Part shown: one piece after another, positions 22,182 to 31,092 of the stretch
Numbering within the stretch: position 1 is the first letter of the stretch
How the letters are laid out: the number at the start of each line of letters is the position of its first letter
Assembly: GCF_018474025.1 (NCBI RefSeq)
Contig: NZ_JAHCTA010000006.1
Span: forward strand, 192,041 to 256,040
Direction of reading: 5' to 3'
Length of the DNA: 64,000 bases
Source of the DNA: Alteromonas oceanisediminis
GTDB lineage: Bacteria > Pseudomonadota > Gammaproteobacteria > Enterobacterales > Alteromonadaceae
Made by a program: the position numbers and the translations under genes
Notes under the pieces: model-generated
Databases searched by the model: none
The model's input: only the letters and a program-made list of their open reading frames with translations
What the model was told of the DNA's origin: nothing

Positions 22182-23036
22182 CTAAGTGTCACTCATTAAA
22201 TCCGTCAGGTCCTCGATAATATCGTCAATTTGCTTATTTAGCTTGCGTTTTTGTTTATCGGTTAGCGTGCCGTGTAACTCAGCTATCATGTTGACAAAGT
22301 GGCTTCTATTCTGCTCAGACAGCGCCACATACTCAGCGGAGCGATAGACATCTGGGTTGGTCATTAACGCCGTTAACTGAGCAACAAAATTCGATGATTG
22401 GTCGCGTAATGCAAACAATCGACGCGCCTCATTTTGAATATTTCGACGATATTCCATCCACAATTCGTAGGTAGACTGAAGCTGAGGTGCTGTTGCTTGA
22501 ATAATCGCTTGTTGTTGGTCATTCAGCGTGCCAATTAAGTCTTCCACCTCTTCAGACAGCTCTTCGGCGCGCATGTCGACCTGTTCGGCCGGTGTTTTCC
22601 CACCAAACTTCTCTTCGCGCTCCTCTTCCCGTTCAGCGTTTTCAGCCTCCAGTTCCGCAAACAAGTAAATCACCTGTTCTTCCGACAAATCCGGCGCTAA
22701 TGCTGCGATTTCGGGGCTAAGGCGATCACGTAACCGCTCCCAATGTGCTCGCCCTCTGTCGAGTTCGAGCTCAATCTCTGCGGCCGTTAATTCGGGTTGA
22801 TTGACTTTCTGTTTAACCACTTTGAGGTGCTCAACATAGCGGCCTAACTCGTCGCCACGGTGCCACGTCAGCCACACACCAAGTTTCTGATCGAAACGCT
22901 GCTCCTGTGCGTCGGTAAATTCGATGTAGTCATCGATATACCAATAGACAAGCCAATCCAGATTGTTATACGCCAATTTCGAGGAACACCCAGCTATCGC
23001 CATCACAGCAAGCACGAGCATCAGTAATTTTCGCAT
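22182..23036 (-). CDS. DUF6279-family lipoprotein
   Basis: 284 residues. Signal with lipobox IAGC (Cys 17). The diagnostic start of the mature protein, KLAYNNLDWLVYWYIDDYIEF, matches DUF6279 lipoproteins of marine gammaproteobacteria. The rest is long, highly charged helix with a Glu-rich stretch (ENAEREEEREEKFGG at ~130-145), probably coiled coil. Cellular role unknown; probably periplasmic or outer-membrane anchored. Same strand and adjacent to the EamA permease. Confidence 0.82.
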   Translation of the reverse strand: MRKLLMLVLAVMAIAGCSSKLAYNNLDWLVYWYIDDYIEFTDAQEQRFDQKLGVWLTWHRGDELGRYVEHLKVVKQKVNQPELTAAEIELELDRGRAHWERLRDRLSPEIAALAPDLSEEQVIYLFAELEAENAEREEEREEKFGGKTPAEQVDMRAEELSEEVEDLIGTLNDQQQAIIQATAPQLQSTYELWMEYRRNIQNEARRLFALRDQSSNFVAQLTALMTNPDVYRSAEYVALSEQNRSHFVNMIAELHGTLTDKQKRKLNKQIDDIIEDLTDLMSDT

Positions 23037-23138
23037 TTAGAACTCCCTTTTGTCTCATCAGTTTTGGCTTGCGATATTGCAGCGTAAAACGTAGCGTAAG
23101 CAACACTACGACCTTGGTGTACGAAAAGGATTCCCATT

Positions 23139-24158
23139 ATGTCAAAAAAATCAGATAAAAGAGTCGCTGTCTTGACCTCAGGGGGCGATGCACCTGGCAT
23201 GAACGCCTGTATTCGAGCCATTGTGATTGCGTGTGAGTATTATCACTATGAGTGTGTGGGATATCGACACGGATACCATGGCTTACTCCAGCAAAATCAT
23301 AAGGTGTTGCACAACGCTGACGTACACAATTTAATTCAACGCGGCGGTACCGTGTTGCAAAGTGCTCGCTGTGTTGAATTTAAATCTGCTGAATCCGGCC
23401 GCCTTGCGGCCCAAAATCTTGACCAGCTGGGCGTGGATGCACTCATTATCATTGGCGGCGACGGCTCGTTCAGAGGTGCCGAACACCTTTCACATTATTG
23501 GCAAGGCCAAGTCATCGGCATTCCGGGTACGATTGATAACGATATCAGCGGTACCGACGCAACCATCGGTTGTTACACTGCGATCGAAACTGCTGTGAGC
23601 TCAATTGACAAAGTGCGTGACACCGCCGATGCCTTCGAGCGCATATTTTTAGTCGAAGTGATGGGTCGACATTCAGGCTTCATTGCCCTCAATGCGGCGC
23701 TTGCGTCTGCTTCTGACCACGTTATCGTGCCCGAATTATTTGTTTCAGAACAAGCTTCGTTGGATACCATGTTTGCTGAAATCAATCATCGACGCGATGC
23801 TCATGGTAGTGTCAGTTACATTGTTGTTGTCGCTGAAAATGTATGGCCTGGCGGCCTACCCGCACTCACCAGTGCATTGGAAGCGCGCACCAGCATTGAT
23901 GTTAGACCGGTGACATTAGGGCATGTTCAACGCGGTGGTTCACCCGTGCCTCAAGACAGGTTACTGGCCAGCAAACTGGGAGCTCATGCCATAAAAGCCA
24001 TTAAAGAAGGGGTTTCAGGTGTCATGATTGGTGAGGTTAATCACCAGCCAGTTGAAGTTCCCTTGCAAGCACTGGGTGAGCAGCATAAACCGTTGCAGGT
24101 ATTCAGTGTCGATACCATGCATGTCTTGGTAAATGCTACAAATCCATCGCAGCCTTAA
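23139..24158 (+). CDS. pfkA: ATP-dependent 6-phosphofructokinase
   Basis: 339 residues. It phosphorylates fructose 6-phosphate to fructose 1,6-bisphosphate in glycolysis. LTSGGDAPGMNA (12-23) and GGDGS (106-110) form the nucleotide site; the Gly after GGD favours ATP over pyrophosphate. The catalytic motif TIDNDI is at 131-136, and the substrate motif MGRHSGF follows at about 178-184. Start ATG behind AAAAGG. Its last 23 bases overlap the convergent LytTR regulator gene. Confidence 0.94.
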   Translation: MSKKSDKRVAVLTSGGDAPGMNACIRAIVIACEYYHYECVGYRHGYHGLLQQNHKVLHNADVHNLIQRGGTVLQSARCVEFKSAESGRLAAQNLDQLGVDALIIIGGDGSFRGAEHLSHYWQGQVIGIPGTIDNDISGTDATIGCYTAIETAVSSIDKVRDTADAFERIFLVEVMGRHSGFIALNAALASASDHVIVPELFVSEQASLDTMFAEINHRRDAHGSVSYIVVVAENVWPGGLPALTSALEARTSIDVRPVTLGHVQRGGSPVPQDRLLASKLGAHAIKAIKEGVSGVMIGEVNHQPVEVPLQALGEQHKPLQVFSVDTMHVLVNATNPSQP

Positions 24159-24963
24159 CACGGTCGCGATGGCTGCGGCTCACTTTAAGCTCAGTGGCGT
24201 TATGCAGTATCAAGTGATATTCACCGCTTACATGACTAACAAGCTTTTTAACAAAGTTGATGTTCACCAACGCAGAGCGGTGTACCCGAATAAAAGTTTT
24301 AGGGTCTAAAGACTGCTCTAACTCTTTCATGGTTTTGCGCATAATATGCATGCCTTCTTTGGCGTGCACACACATGTAGTCTCCCGCGGCATCTACCCAC
24401 TGAATATCAACAACGGGTACCCTACTCACCTCAGACCCATCCTTGATTGATAGTACATCAGGATACGGCGAGGCGGCGACAGGCTCCCCGGCTGCAAGCT
24501 TGCGCAAAATGTCTTCACAATCATCGCCGGTCAAATCCGCCACTAAATTTGCTAGCTTATTGGTCGTAGATTCGCTTTGATGCTGAGACAACGTCGCTCT
24601 GACTCGCTGCAGTGCTTGCTCTAGCCGCACGTCGTCAATCGGTTTCAGCACATAATCCAGGGCATGTATATCAAAGGCCTTAATCGCGTAAGTGTCGTAG
24701 GCTGTCACAAAAATAAACAGCGGCAGCGGATAGTCGGCTTCACGCAATTTCTGGATCACCTGAAAACCGTTCAATTCAGGCATTTGAATATCTAGAAACA
24801 CCACGTCAGGGCGTAGTTCAGGAATTTTGGCTACGGCGTCAAGACCATTTGGGCACTCGCCGATAACGTCGACATCCGCATGATTTTGCAGGCGAAGTCG
24901 CAGCCCTTGCCGTGCCAGCGACTCGTCATCAACAATGAGTACACGAATAGATTGTTCAGTCAT
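24136..24963 (-). CDS. LytTR-family response regulator (second pair)
   Basis: 275 residues. The receiver has IVDDE, D58 in FLDIQMPE and VLKP; a linker of about 40 residues follows; the LytTR domain spans about 168-275 (VSRVPVVDIQWVDAAGDYM, RVHRSALVNI, KVSRSHR). It overlaps the kinase stop by 8 bases and is its partner. The linker (SESTTNKLANLVADLTGDD) is longer than in the regulator at 5579. The target is unknown. Confidence 0.92.
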   Translation of the reverse strand: MTEQSIRVLIVDDESLARQGLRLRLQNHADVDVIGECPNGLDAVAKIPELRPDVVFLDIQMPELNGFQVIQKLREADYPLPLFIFVTAYDTYAIKAFDIHALDYVLKPIDDVRLEQALQRVRATLSQHQSESTTNKLANLVADLTGDDCEDILRKLAAGEPVAASPYPDVLSIKDGSEVSRVPVVDIQWVDAAGDYMCVHAKEGMHIMRKTMKELEQSLDPKTFIRVHRSALVNINFVKKLVSHVSGEYHLILHNATELKVSRSHRDRVKAAMDL

Positions 24964-26101
24964 TGGACGCTTCCTTTAACTCATAGGGTATGCGGATACT
25001 AATGCGTAATCCAGTGGGCTGATTATTAGCGATCACAAACGAGAAGTCACGCCCATAGAGTGATTGTAGTCGCTCGCGAATATTTGGTAGACCAACGCCA
25101 TGCTCTCTTACCAGTTTTCCGGCATCAATTTCTGCGCCGGGGCCATTGTCAGCAACATCAATCAGCAAATCACTGGCGAACACTTTTGCGCTGATGCTGA
25201 TCGTACCGCCTTGCGTGAGCTTGGATATGGCATATTTAATCGAATTTTCAATCAGCGGTTGCAAAATCATGCTCGGAACCAGTGCTTTTTCACACCGTGG
25301 TTCTATTTCCCACACCACTTGCAACCGATCGTCAAAGCGGACTTTCTCGATGTCTAAATACAATCTGAGCGCTTCAATTTCTTTCGCGAGCGGTACACGC
25401 TTAATCGGATCATTGTCGAGCGAATAGCGTAAAAAATGGCTCAGCCGAGTTACCATAGCTTCTGCAGTCTGATTATTTTTCATCAGGATCAACGTGGAAA
25501 TAGCATTTAAGGTATTGAACAAAAAATGCGGATTTAACTGATAGCGCAACATTTTAATGTGCGCCTGATGCGCCATCGTTGTTGCTTTCAGGGCCGCTTG
25601 CTTTTCTTTTTGCAGCATTTGGAAGTTTTTAATTCCAAAATACAACCCGGTCCAGCACATGATCATCAGCAAAGAATTTATCGTGTTGGTGGTATACATA
25701 TACCATTCATCTGGCCGGTAGCCGTGTTTGTAAATTTCCCAGTAGTTAACGTTCTTGACGATAGCCCAAACCAACGCAATCGCATAGCAGGACGCAAAAA
25801 TAACACAGAGCATTTTCAGCAGTGATTGTTGTCGGGCCCAGCGGAAAATATAGCGCAATGGAATGGTGAGCAACCAGCCCGCGTAGGCGTTTAATATGAT
25901 GATGAAAAACCAAATCGAGCGCATATCGTGCAGAAACGAGCCGATGTAATAGACCAGCGCGAAGCCAACCCAACCAATTGAGTGCAACGCCCAGAACAAT
26001 CGCTCGTTGTGATCGAACAGTTTTTGCCAGCGGCTCACGTAAATATCTTCAGACACACCATAGCCATAGTATAAAGTGAGAAGATGGTGACCAGTATTCA
26101 C
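24956..26101 (-). CDS. LytS-family membrane sensor histidine kinase (second pair)
   Basis: 381 residues. Hydrophobic spans at about 36-56, 62-84, 96-118 and 138-157 form a four-helix membrane sensor. A His_kinase core follows with H192 in QLNPHFLFNTLNAIST, N-box LIENSIKYA (~285-293), and D-N-G and GVGLPN ATP-lid motifs. Start GTG 26101 lacks a strong ribosome-binding site, and a GTG about 15 codons further in is possible. Coupled to the LytTR gene at 24963. Confidence 0.9.
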   Translation of the reverse strand: MNTGHHLLTLYYGYGVSEDIYVSRWQKLFDHNERLFWALHSIGWVGFALVYYIGSFLHDMRSIWFFIIILNAYAGWLLTIPLRYIFRWARQQSLLKMLCVIFASCYAIALVWAIVKNVNYWEIYKHGYRPDEWYMYTTNTINSLLMIMCWTGLYFGIKNFQMLQKEKQAALKATTMAHQAHIKMLRYQLNPHFLFNTLNAISTLILMKNNQTAEAMVTRLSHFLRYSLDNDPIKRVPLAKEIEALRLYLDIEKVRFDDRLQVVWEIEPRCEKALVPSMILQPLIENSIKYAISKLTQGGTISISAKVFASDLLIDVADNGPGAEIDAGKLVREHGVGLPNIRERLQSLYGRDFSFVIANNQPTGLRISIRIPYELKEASND

Positions 26102-26154
26102 TGGTCGCGATTGTCGACGCTCTGGTCGTAGAGAACGTTAACAGTATAGGTGGA

Positions 26155-26619
26155 TCAGTAACCTATGTTCATGCGCTTGAGCCAGTGCCCCCACCACCAC
26201 GCCGGGCCAACGAGCAAAAAGCGAACATCTTCTAAAAATGAGGGCTTCTTACCTTCAATTTTATGACCCACAAATTGTAAAATCCACATGACGACAAATA
26301 GCACCAAACTAAATTGCCATACTGAAATATCGGCGCGCTCAAGCAGTTTAATTCCGCCAAACGAAACGAGCGTCATCAGCGTCATTGCAGCACCAATTGG
26401 GCCCGACAGCTTGAAATAATAATACAGTATGGGAATGGCGCAAAGGTGGGCGAAATTCACATTGTAATGCTGCATAAATTCGGGCACCGGTATCGACCAT
26501 AGCAAGCCCAGTGTGACGAAGAAAATACTCGGAACAGCAATCGCGTGGATTGCGATATTGGTTTTATTTTGATGACTTTCACTGTACTTATTCATCATGA
26601 CTTCAATCTGACGCATCAT
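26155..26619 (-). CDS. Mpo1/DUF962-family membrane protein
   Basis: 154 residues with four hydrophobic spans. Family hallmarks: a conserved H-x-x-N region near the N-terminus (SHQNKTNIAIH) and the C-terminal GHKIEGKKPSFLEDVRFLLVGP block. Yeast Mpo1 is an Fe2+-dependent dioxygenase of 2-hydroxy fatty acids; bacterial members are less studied, so a fatty-acid role is inference from the family. The start may be ATG 26619 or an in-frame ATG about 8 codons later. 18 bases downstream of the PilZ gene on the same strand. Confidence 0.82.
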   Translation of the reverse strand: MMRQIEVMMNKYSESHQNKTNIAIHAIAVPSIFFVTLGLLWSIPVPEFMQHYNVNFAHLCAIPILYYYFKLSGPIGAAMTLMTLVSFGGIKLLERADISVWQFSLVLFVVMWILQFVGHKIEGKKPSFLEDVRFLLVGPAWWWGHWLKRMNIGY

Positions 26620-26636
26620 AATTTCTCTCGTTCATT

Positions 26637-27374
26637 TCACACGTTAATAATATGCCGTTTCAGTAACACGTCAATGTCGTTGCTGATTGACTTAAACTGC
26701 ACACCGACAAAGACATAACCATCTTCACTCTTGCTGTTGCGAATAATGCCGTCCAATATCAACGTTTTTTCACTAAGATCGACGCAAATATTGATATCAC
26801 TGTCTGCATCGAGTACCGAACCATCCAGAGACTTGAGCTCATCCTCATCGATCGCGATCCGACATCCACTTTGTGACACATCCACAATCAGCGACTTCTT
26901 GCTCGAACCTACGCTGGAAAACGTGATCTCAGAGGCTATGCCGGGCGATGCCCGCTTTTCAGACCGCAACCCCAGGCTTTGCAAAGATGTGGGTACTGTG
27001 GTGAAAAAAAGTTGACTGGGACTACTTTGGATGTGATTAATTTTGGCCTTAAAGGCAATCACCTGGCCTGCCGATCCTTCCAACACATAGCGGATGATCA
27101 CTGTGTTATTTGAATACAGCAGATCTTTGGTGATGCCATATTTATTGATATTGGGTGTTTGGAAAATCATACAGCGCGGATAATCCATGCCGACATACAC
27201 CGTTTTAACCCGCTTGGGGCTAGTGGGTGTCGATATTTGTAAATCGACGGTTGTACCTGGCTGCAATGCACGCAAACTGGCGAGGTCGGCGGCGGCAATA
27301 CCCGCGTTATTGTTTTTGTTGGTCACGGTAATGGGTTTGTAATCTGAGTAAATCAAAGGATAATCTGCATCCAT
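26637..27374 (-). CDS. PilZ-domain protein with YcgR-like N-terminal domain
   Basis: 245 residues. The N-terminal half (~20-125) resembles the YcgR N-terminal beta-barrel (TTVDLQISTPTSPKR, VGMDYPRCMIFQTP). The C-terminal half (~130-245) is PilZ with both c-di-GMP motifs intact: RSEKR (RxxxR) and DVSQSGCRI (DxSxxG). A cytoplasmic c-di-GMP receptor, likely acting on motility or surface attachment. A shorter second PilZ protein is at 63182. Confidence 0.86.
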   Translation of the reverse strand: MDADYPLIYSDYKPITVTNKNNNAGIAAADLASLRALQPGTTVDLQISTPTSPKRVKTVYVGMDYPRCMIFQTPNINKYGITKDLLYSNNTVIIRYVLEGSAGQVIAFKAKINHIQSSPSQLFFTTVPTSLQSLGLRSEKRASPGIASEITFSSVGSSKKSLIVDVSQSGCRIAIDEDELKSLDGSVLDADSDINICVDLSEKTLILDGIIRNSKSEDGYVFVGVQFKSISNDIDVLLKRHIINV

Positions 27375-27403
27375 TCACAAAGCAATCATCGAGTAAATGC
27401 AGC

Positions 27404-29227
27404 ATGTCGTCCTCTGCTCCCGTACTAACATATACACTTTTCCCGCTGTCGCTTAGCCAACACCTTTTCCACGTATCGCTGCAGGTTCCTGCGCATGCGT
27501 CGAATACGCTGAGCCTTTCATTGCCAGCCTGGATACCGGGAAGTTACATGATCCGGGATTTTGCGAAAAATATCGGGCAGCTTAATGTGAAGAATCGCCA
27601 CGGCGAAGCGGTGCCGTTTGAAAAGAAAAATAAGCAGCAGTGGCACGTTCACACTCAAGGTCAGGCATGCCAGATAGAGTATGTCGTGTATGCGTTTGAT
27701 TTATCTGTGCGCAGTGCTTACCTAAACGATGAATATGGCTTTTTCAATGGCACCAGCACTTTTGTTGAAGTCACGGAATTATCCAAAAGTCCTTGCCGAG
27801 TCTGTATTGAACGGGGCGGCATTGACAGTACTGCGGATTGGCAGCTAGTGACGTCAATGCCCAGTGTCAACATTGATGAAGATGGATTTGGCGTATTTGA
27901 ATGTGAAAATTATACCGCGCTGATCGACTATCCCATGTTAATGGGTACCCTTCTGACTCACACTTTTGTTACGAGCAATATTCAATTTACACTGGCATTT
28001 AATGGCACGCCGCCGATTGATGTTGACAGAATTAGCCGCGATCTGATGCCCATTCTCGATCAACAGGTGAAACTTTTTGACGATACGCCCCCCATCAAAC
28101 GCTATGTGTTTATCACGCTATTAGCGGAAGCCGGTTACGGGGGTCTGGAGCACCGCGATTCTACCGCACTGATGTTTCCCCGATGGGATCTCCCTTTAAT
28201 CGGCTCCAGTGTCGAGCGCAGCAATGCTTACAGAGACTTTTTAGCGCTGTGCAGCCACGAATTCTTGCATACGTGGCACGTAAAGCGCACTAAACCAGAG
28301 GTATTTCTACAGCCTGATTTGGGCGCAGAAGTGTATACCGAACAACTGTGGATCTACGAAGGATTCACCAGCTTTTATGATGACCTTGCGCTAGCCCGCA
28401 GTCGCATCATCACGCCTCAACAGTACTTGTCGGTGCTGGCAAAAAGCATCACTCGCGTACTGCGTTCGCCCGGTCAGTTCAAACAGTCGGTAGCAGAATC
28501 AAGCTTCGATGCGTGGACACGCTTTTACCAACAAGATGCAAACTCAATAAATCATATCGTCAGTTACTATACCAAAGGCAGCCTAATCGCGCTTTGTCTG
28601 GACATTCACCTGCGCTCAATCAGCGACGACAAAATCAGCCTGGATGATGTGATGCGTGTTTTGTGGCGTGAATATGGCAAGCAGAACCAAGGCACCCCTG
28701 ATGATGTTATCGAAAAGATTGTGCTTAGTTTAACCGGTCAGGATTGCGGCGCATTTCTCCATGAATTAGTGCATCGTCCTGGCACACTGCCACTGGCAAA
28801 AAGTCTTGATGTGATCGGCATTACCTATCAGGAACGATCCGCTTCGAGCTTCACTGATGTCGGTGGCCAGCAACATGCAGACGCCAGTTCAGCGACGCTC
28901 GGCATTGGTATTAAGCAGGCCGACCTGGGTGTTACTGTCACCCAAGTGAGAGAACAGCAAGCAGGTTGTAAAAGTGGCTTGCAAGTGAACGACCGTATTA
29001 TTGCTGTTGATCAATGGGTGGTCACAGCAACTCACTGCTTTGATTTATTCAAGAGTGTCATCACTGATGGCGATAGCAATACCAAAAGCACATTGACGGT
29101 AGTGCGGGATGGGCGATTACTGCAATTGCCCGTCCAAGCATCAGCGCCTATTTTAGATGCCTGCGAACTGACGCTCAGCGACCCCGCTAAATTTGAACGT
29201 TGGTTAGGTTTGGCACCCTCTTGCTAA
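27404..29227 (+). CDS. M61-family glycyl aminopeptidase with PDZ domain
   Basis: 607 residues. M61 peptidases remove N-terminal residues, often Gly or Ala. GGLEH at 246-250 is the family signature, the zinc motif HEFLHTW is at 285-291 (H285, E286, H289), and the third ligand region LWIYEGFTSFY follows at about 314-324. A C-terminal PDZ domain (~495-575, AGCKSGLQVNDRIIAVDQ) probably controls substrate access. No signal peptide is visible, so cytoplasmic. The stop overlaps the convergent M23 gene by 4 bases. Confidence 0.92.
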   Translation: MSSSAPVLTYTLFPLSLSQHLFHVSLQVPAHASNTLSLSLPAWIPGSYMIRDFAKNIGQLNVKNRHGEAVPFEKKNKQQWHVHTQGQACQIEYVVYAFDLSVRSAYLNDEYGFFNGTSTFVEVTELSKSPCRVCIERGGIDSTADWQLVTSMPSVNIDEDGFGVFECENYTALIDYPMLMGTLLTHTFVTSNIQFTLAFNGTPPIDVDRISRDLMPILDQQVKLFDDTPPIKRYVFITLLAEAGYGGLEHRDSTALMFPRWDLPLIGSSVERSNAYRDFLALCSHEFLHTWHVKRTKPEVFLQPDLGAEVYTEQLWIYEGFTSFYDDLALARSRIITPQQYLSVLAKSITRVLRSPGQFKQSVAESSFDAWTRFYQQDANSINHIVSYYTKGSLIALCLDIHLRSISDDKISLDDVMRVLWREYGKQNQGTPDDVIEKIVLSLTGQDCGAFLHELVHRPGTLPLAKSLDVIGITYQERSASSFTDVGGQQHADASSATLGIGIKQADLGVTVTQVREQQAGCKSGLQVNDRIIAVDQWVVTATHCFDLFKSVITDGDSNTKSTLTVVRDGRLLQLPVQASAPILDACELTLSDPAKFERWLGLAPSC

Positions 29228-30099
29228 GAGCGCGGAGGAACGAGTAGCTGCGGGTCAACGCGTTGGTTGCGCCAGTTGATCCGCCAATCCAGATGCGATC
29301 CGGTTGCGCGCCCTGTCGCGCCCATCGAGGCAATACGCTCACCTTGGGTAACACGCTGCCCTACACGCACTGAAGCGTCACTTAAGTGCAAAAATGTCGA
29401 GGTGACACCGTGCCCATGATCAAGCAGTAGCGTTCCACCTGAATAAACCATATCGGGAACATACAGCACAACAATACCATCTGCTGGCGCGATAATGGGT
29501 GTGCCAACCGGGCCCGCAACATCAACCCCAAAGTGAGGCCTTTTAGGCACATCATTCAGTATGCGCTGGCTACCGTAAACGCCACTGACTGGCCCTTGTG
29601 CTGGCCAGATGAAAGACTGACTGAAAAAAGCATGCTCGGAGCGCACTGCTCGAGCAGATGCCACTTTGCGATTATCCTCGCGAAGCCTGTCAATCGTCGC
29701 CTGAGAAGGTGATACGTAATTCTGCTTAAGGCCATTGATCCGCTGAATATCGTACTCCCGCTGGGGTAACGCGTAACGTTTCGAGCCTGAACTTTGAGCC
29801 GATTGCCACGCTAACTCGACTTCACCTGATGCATCGCGGCCCAACCCGAACACAAAATGACCGTTCTCAGTCAACGGTAGTGTCTCGCCTTGATAGATCA
29901 CTGAATATCCTGGTTCAACTTTTCCTCGTACCAGCGCTCCCGGTTGAATGTTGTCCATCAAGACGTAGGGCACATCATCTGTTGCTATTGATGTAGCGCT
30001 GATGCATAGCATTGATACCATAAGTACGACACTCAGGCAGCGTCTGGCGAATCGTACCAAAAAGGGTTCGCCAGTGTGTTTATCCTTTTGCGATAGCAC
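29224..30099 (-). CDS. M23-family (LytM-like) peptidase
   Basis: About 291 residues. Start GTG 30099 is chosen because AAGGAG lies 9 bases ahead; upstream in-frame ATG/TTG codons have none. Signal peptide (RFARRCLSVVLMVSMLCISATSIA), a beta-rich N-terminal domain, then an M23 core at about 180-285: HFGVDVAGPVGTP (H and D ligands), LDHGHG, TFLHLSD, and GSHLDWR. The usual HxH of this last motif is HLD, a variant seen in a group of proteobacterial M23 proteins, so catalytic competence is likely but not assured. Periplasmic peptidoglycan cleavage is inferred. Overlaps the pterin-synthase-like gene by 20 bases. Confidence 0.87.
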   Translation of the reverse strand: MLSQKDKHTGEPFLVRFARRCLSVVLMVSMLCISATSIATDDVPYVLMDNIQPGALVRGKVEPGYSVIYQGETLPLTENGHFVFGLGRDASGEVELAWQSAQSSGSKRYALPQREYDIQRINGLKQNYVSPSQATIDRLREDNRKVASARAVRSEHAFFSQSFIWPAQGPVSGVYGSQRILNDVPKRPHFGVDVAGPVGTPIIAPADGIVVLYVPDMVYSGGTLLLDHGHGVTSTFLHLSDASVRVGQRVTQGERIASMGATGRATGSHLDWRINWRNQRVDPQLLVPPRS

Positions 30100-30988
30100 C
30101 TTTCCCCACTCCTTCATAGGCGACAACGGTAAATGATTTTCCTGGTTCTAAACGTTGTTGTTCTTCCAGGACATATTGTGCAAGGCACTCAACCGTCGAA
30201 TCCGTAGTGACTAGCTCACTCTCAGCTTTAGGAATGACCAATTCAAAGCGCCCTTGCGATGCTTCGTACGCGAAGCAGTAGGCGTACTCAAAATCTTTGC
30301 TCACACCATTCAGGGACAGCGCGTCGACAGGTACCAAATCCTCTTGTGTACCAATGTAAATGTCGCTCCAGCGTGTAGACCAGTAGAGCTCACTTGCGGT
30401 GCTTTCCTCGTCACCTTCATAAATGGTAATTTTTGAGCGATGACCGTGTGCGATACGCTGACAATTTCCGTCATGCTTTTTTAACCCATGCGTGTAATGG
30501 TAATAAGGGGTAGCAATATCTTCACAACGCAATAGTAATGTGATGTCATCTACGTTCTCTGGCAAATGAGTTGCAAGGATGTCTTTTAAATATTGACTCA
30601 CAGATTGCATATCCACTTCGCCGGCATACACGAACGCGTAGGCTTCGTCTGGGCAGCGCAAATAAATACTGCCATCGTGCTCACACAGCTCGCCTTCTTG
30701 CTCTCCCTGACGTTGACGTTCAAAATTCACCTGAACGATATCAGAGTCGGCAACATGGTGGATAGTGGTACATGGTGATTCAACCGGCACTAACAGTTTG
30801 TGATCAACGTATTGGTCTATCAGTCGCTTGAGATTCTTTTTAACTTTGCTGAAATCCTGGATCATGCTTTCTTCGTTCAGTTCACCGTCGAGGATAACGT
30901 CCACGATCCAGCTTTCCCCCACCATGCCCCGTTGAGCACAGAGGTAGGAGAAGTCCATAACCGTTAAATCATTAACAAATAATTGCAT
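30080..30988 (-). CDS. Tandem 6-carboxy/6-pyruvoyl-tetrahydropterin synthase-like protein
   Basis: 302 residues, about twice the QueD/PTPS length, so two T-fold units. The second unit has the pterin-synthase zinc site: H167 in YTHGL and H181/H183 in HDGNCQRIAHGHRSKI, with C176 as the likely catalytic cysteine. The first unit (1-~130) keeps FSKVKKNLKRLIDQYVDHKLL but lacks an HGH site. A late E in VVAYEGVG matches the conserved substrate-binding glutamate. No other queuosine or folate gene is nearby. The annotation as an enzyme of pterin or deazapurine chemistry is by family only; a diverged role is possible. Confidence 0.75.
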   Translation of the reverse strand: MQLFVNDLTVMDFSYLCAQRGMVGESWIVDVILDGELNEESMIQDFSKVKKNLKRLIDQYVDHKLLVPVESPCTTIHHVADSDIVQVNFERQRQGEQEGELCEHDGSIYLRCPDEAYAFVYAGEVDMQSVSQYLKDILATHLPENVDDITLLLRCEDIATPYYHYTHGLKKHDGNCQRIAHGHRSKITIYEGDEESTASELYWSTRWSDIYIGTQEDLVPVDALSLNGVSKDFEYAYCFAYEASQGRFELVIPKAESELVTTDSTVECLAQYVLEEQQRLEPGKSFTVVAYEGVGKGAIAKG

Positions 30989-31092
30989 AGCGCCTTATTT
31001 TTAGTTATTCACTTGTTTCATTGGGTAGTATAACTGGCTTCATCGCATAGATGCGACTACTTCGCCCAATTCTGCTAACAATTCCAGAGCGA

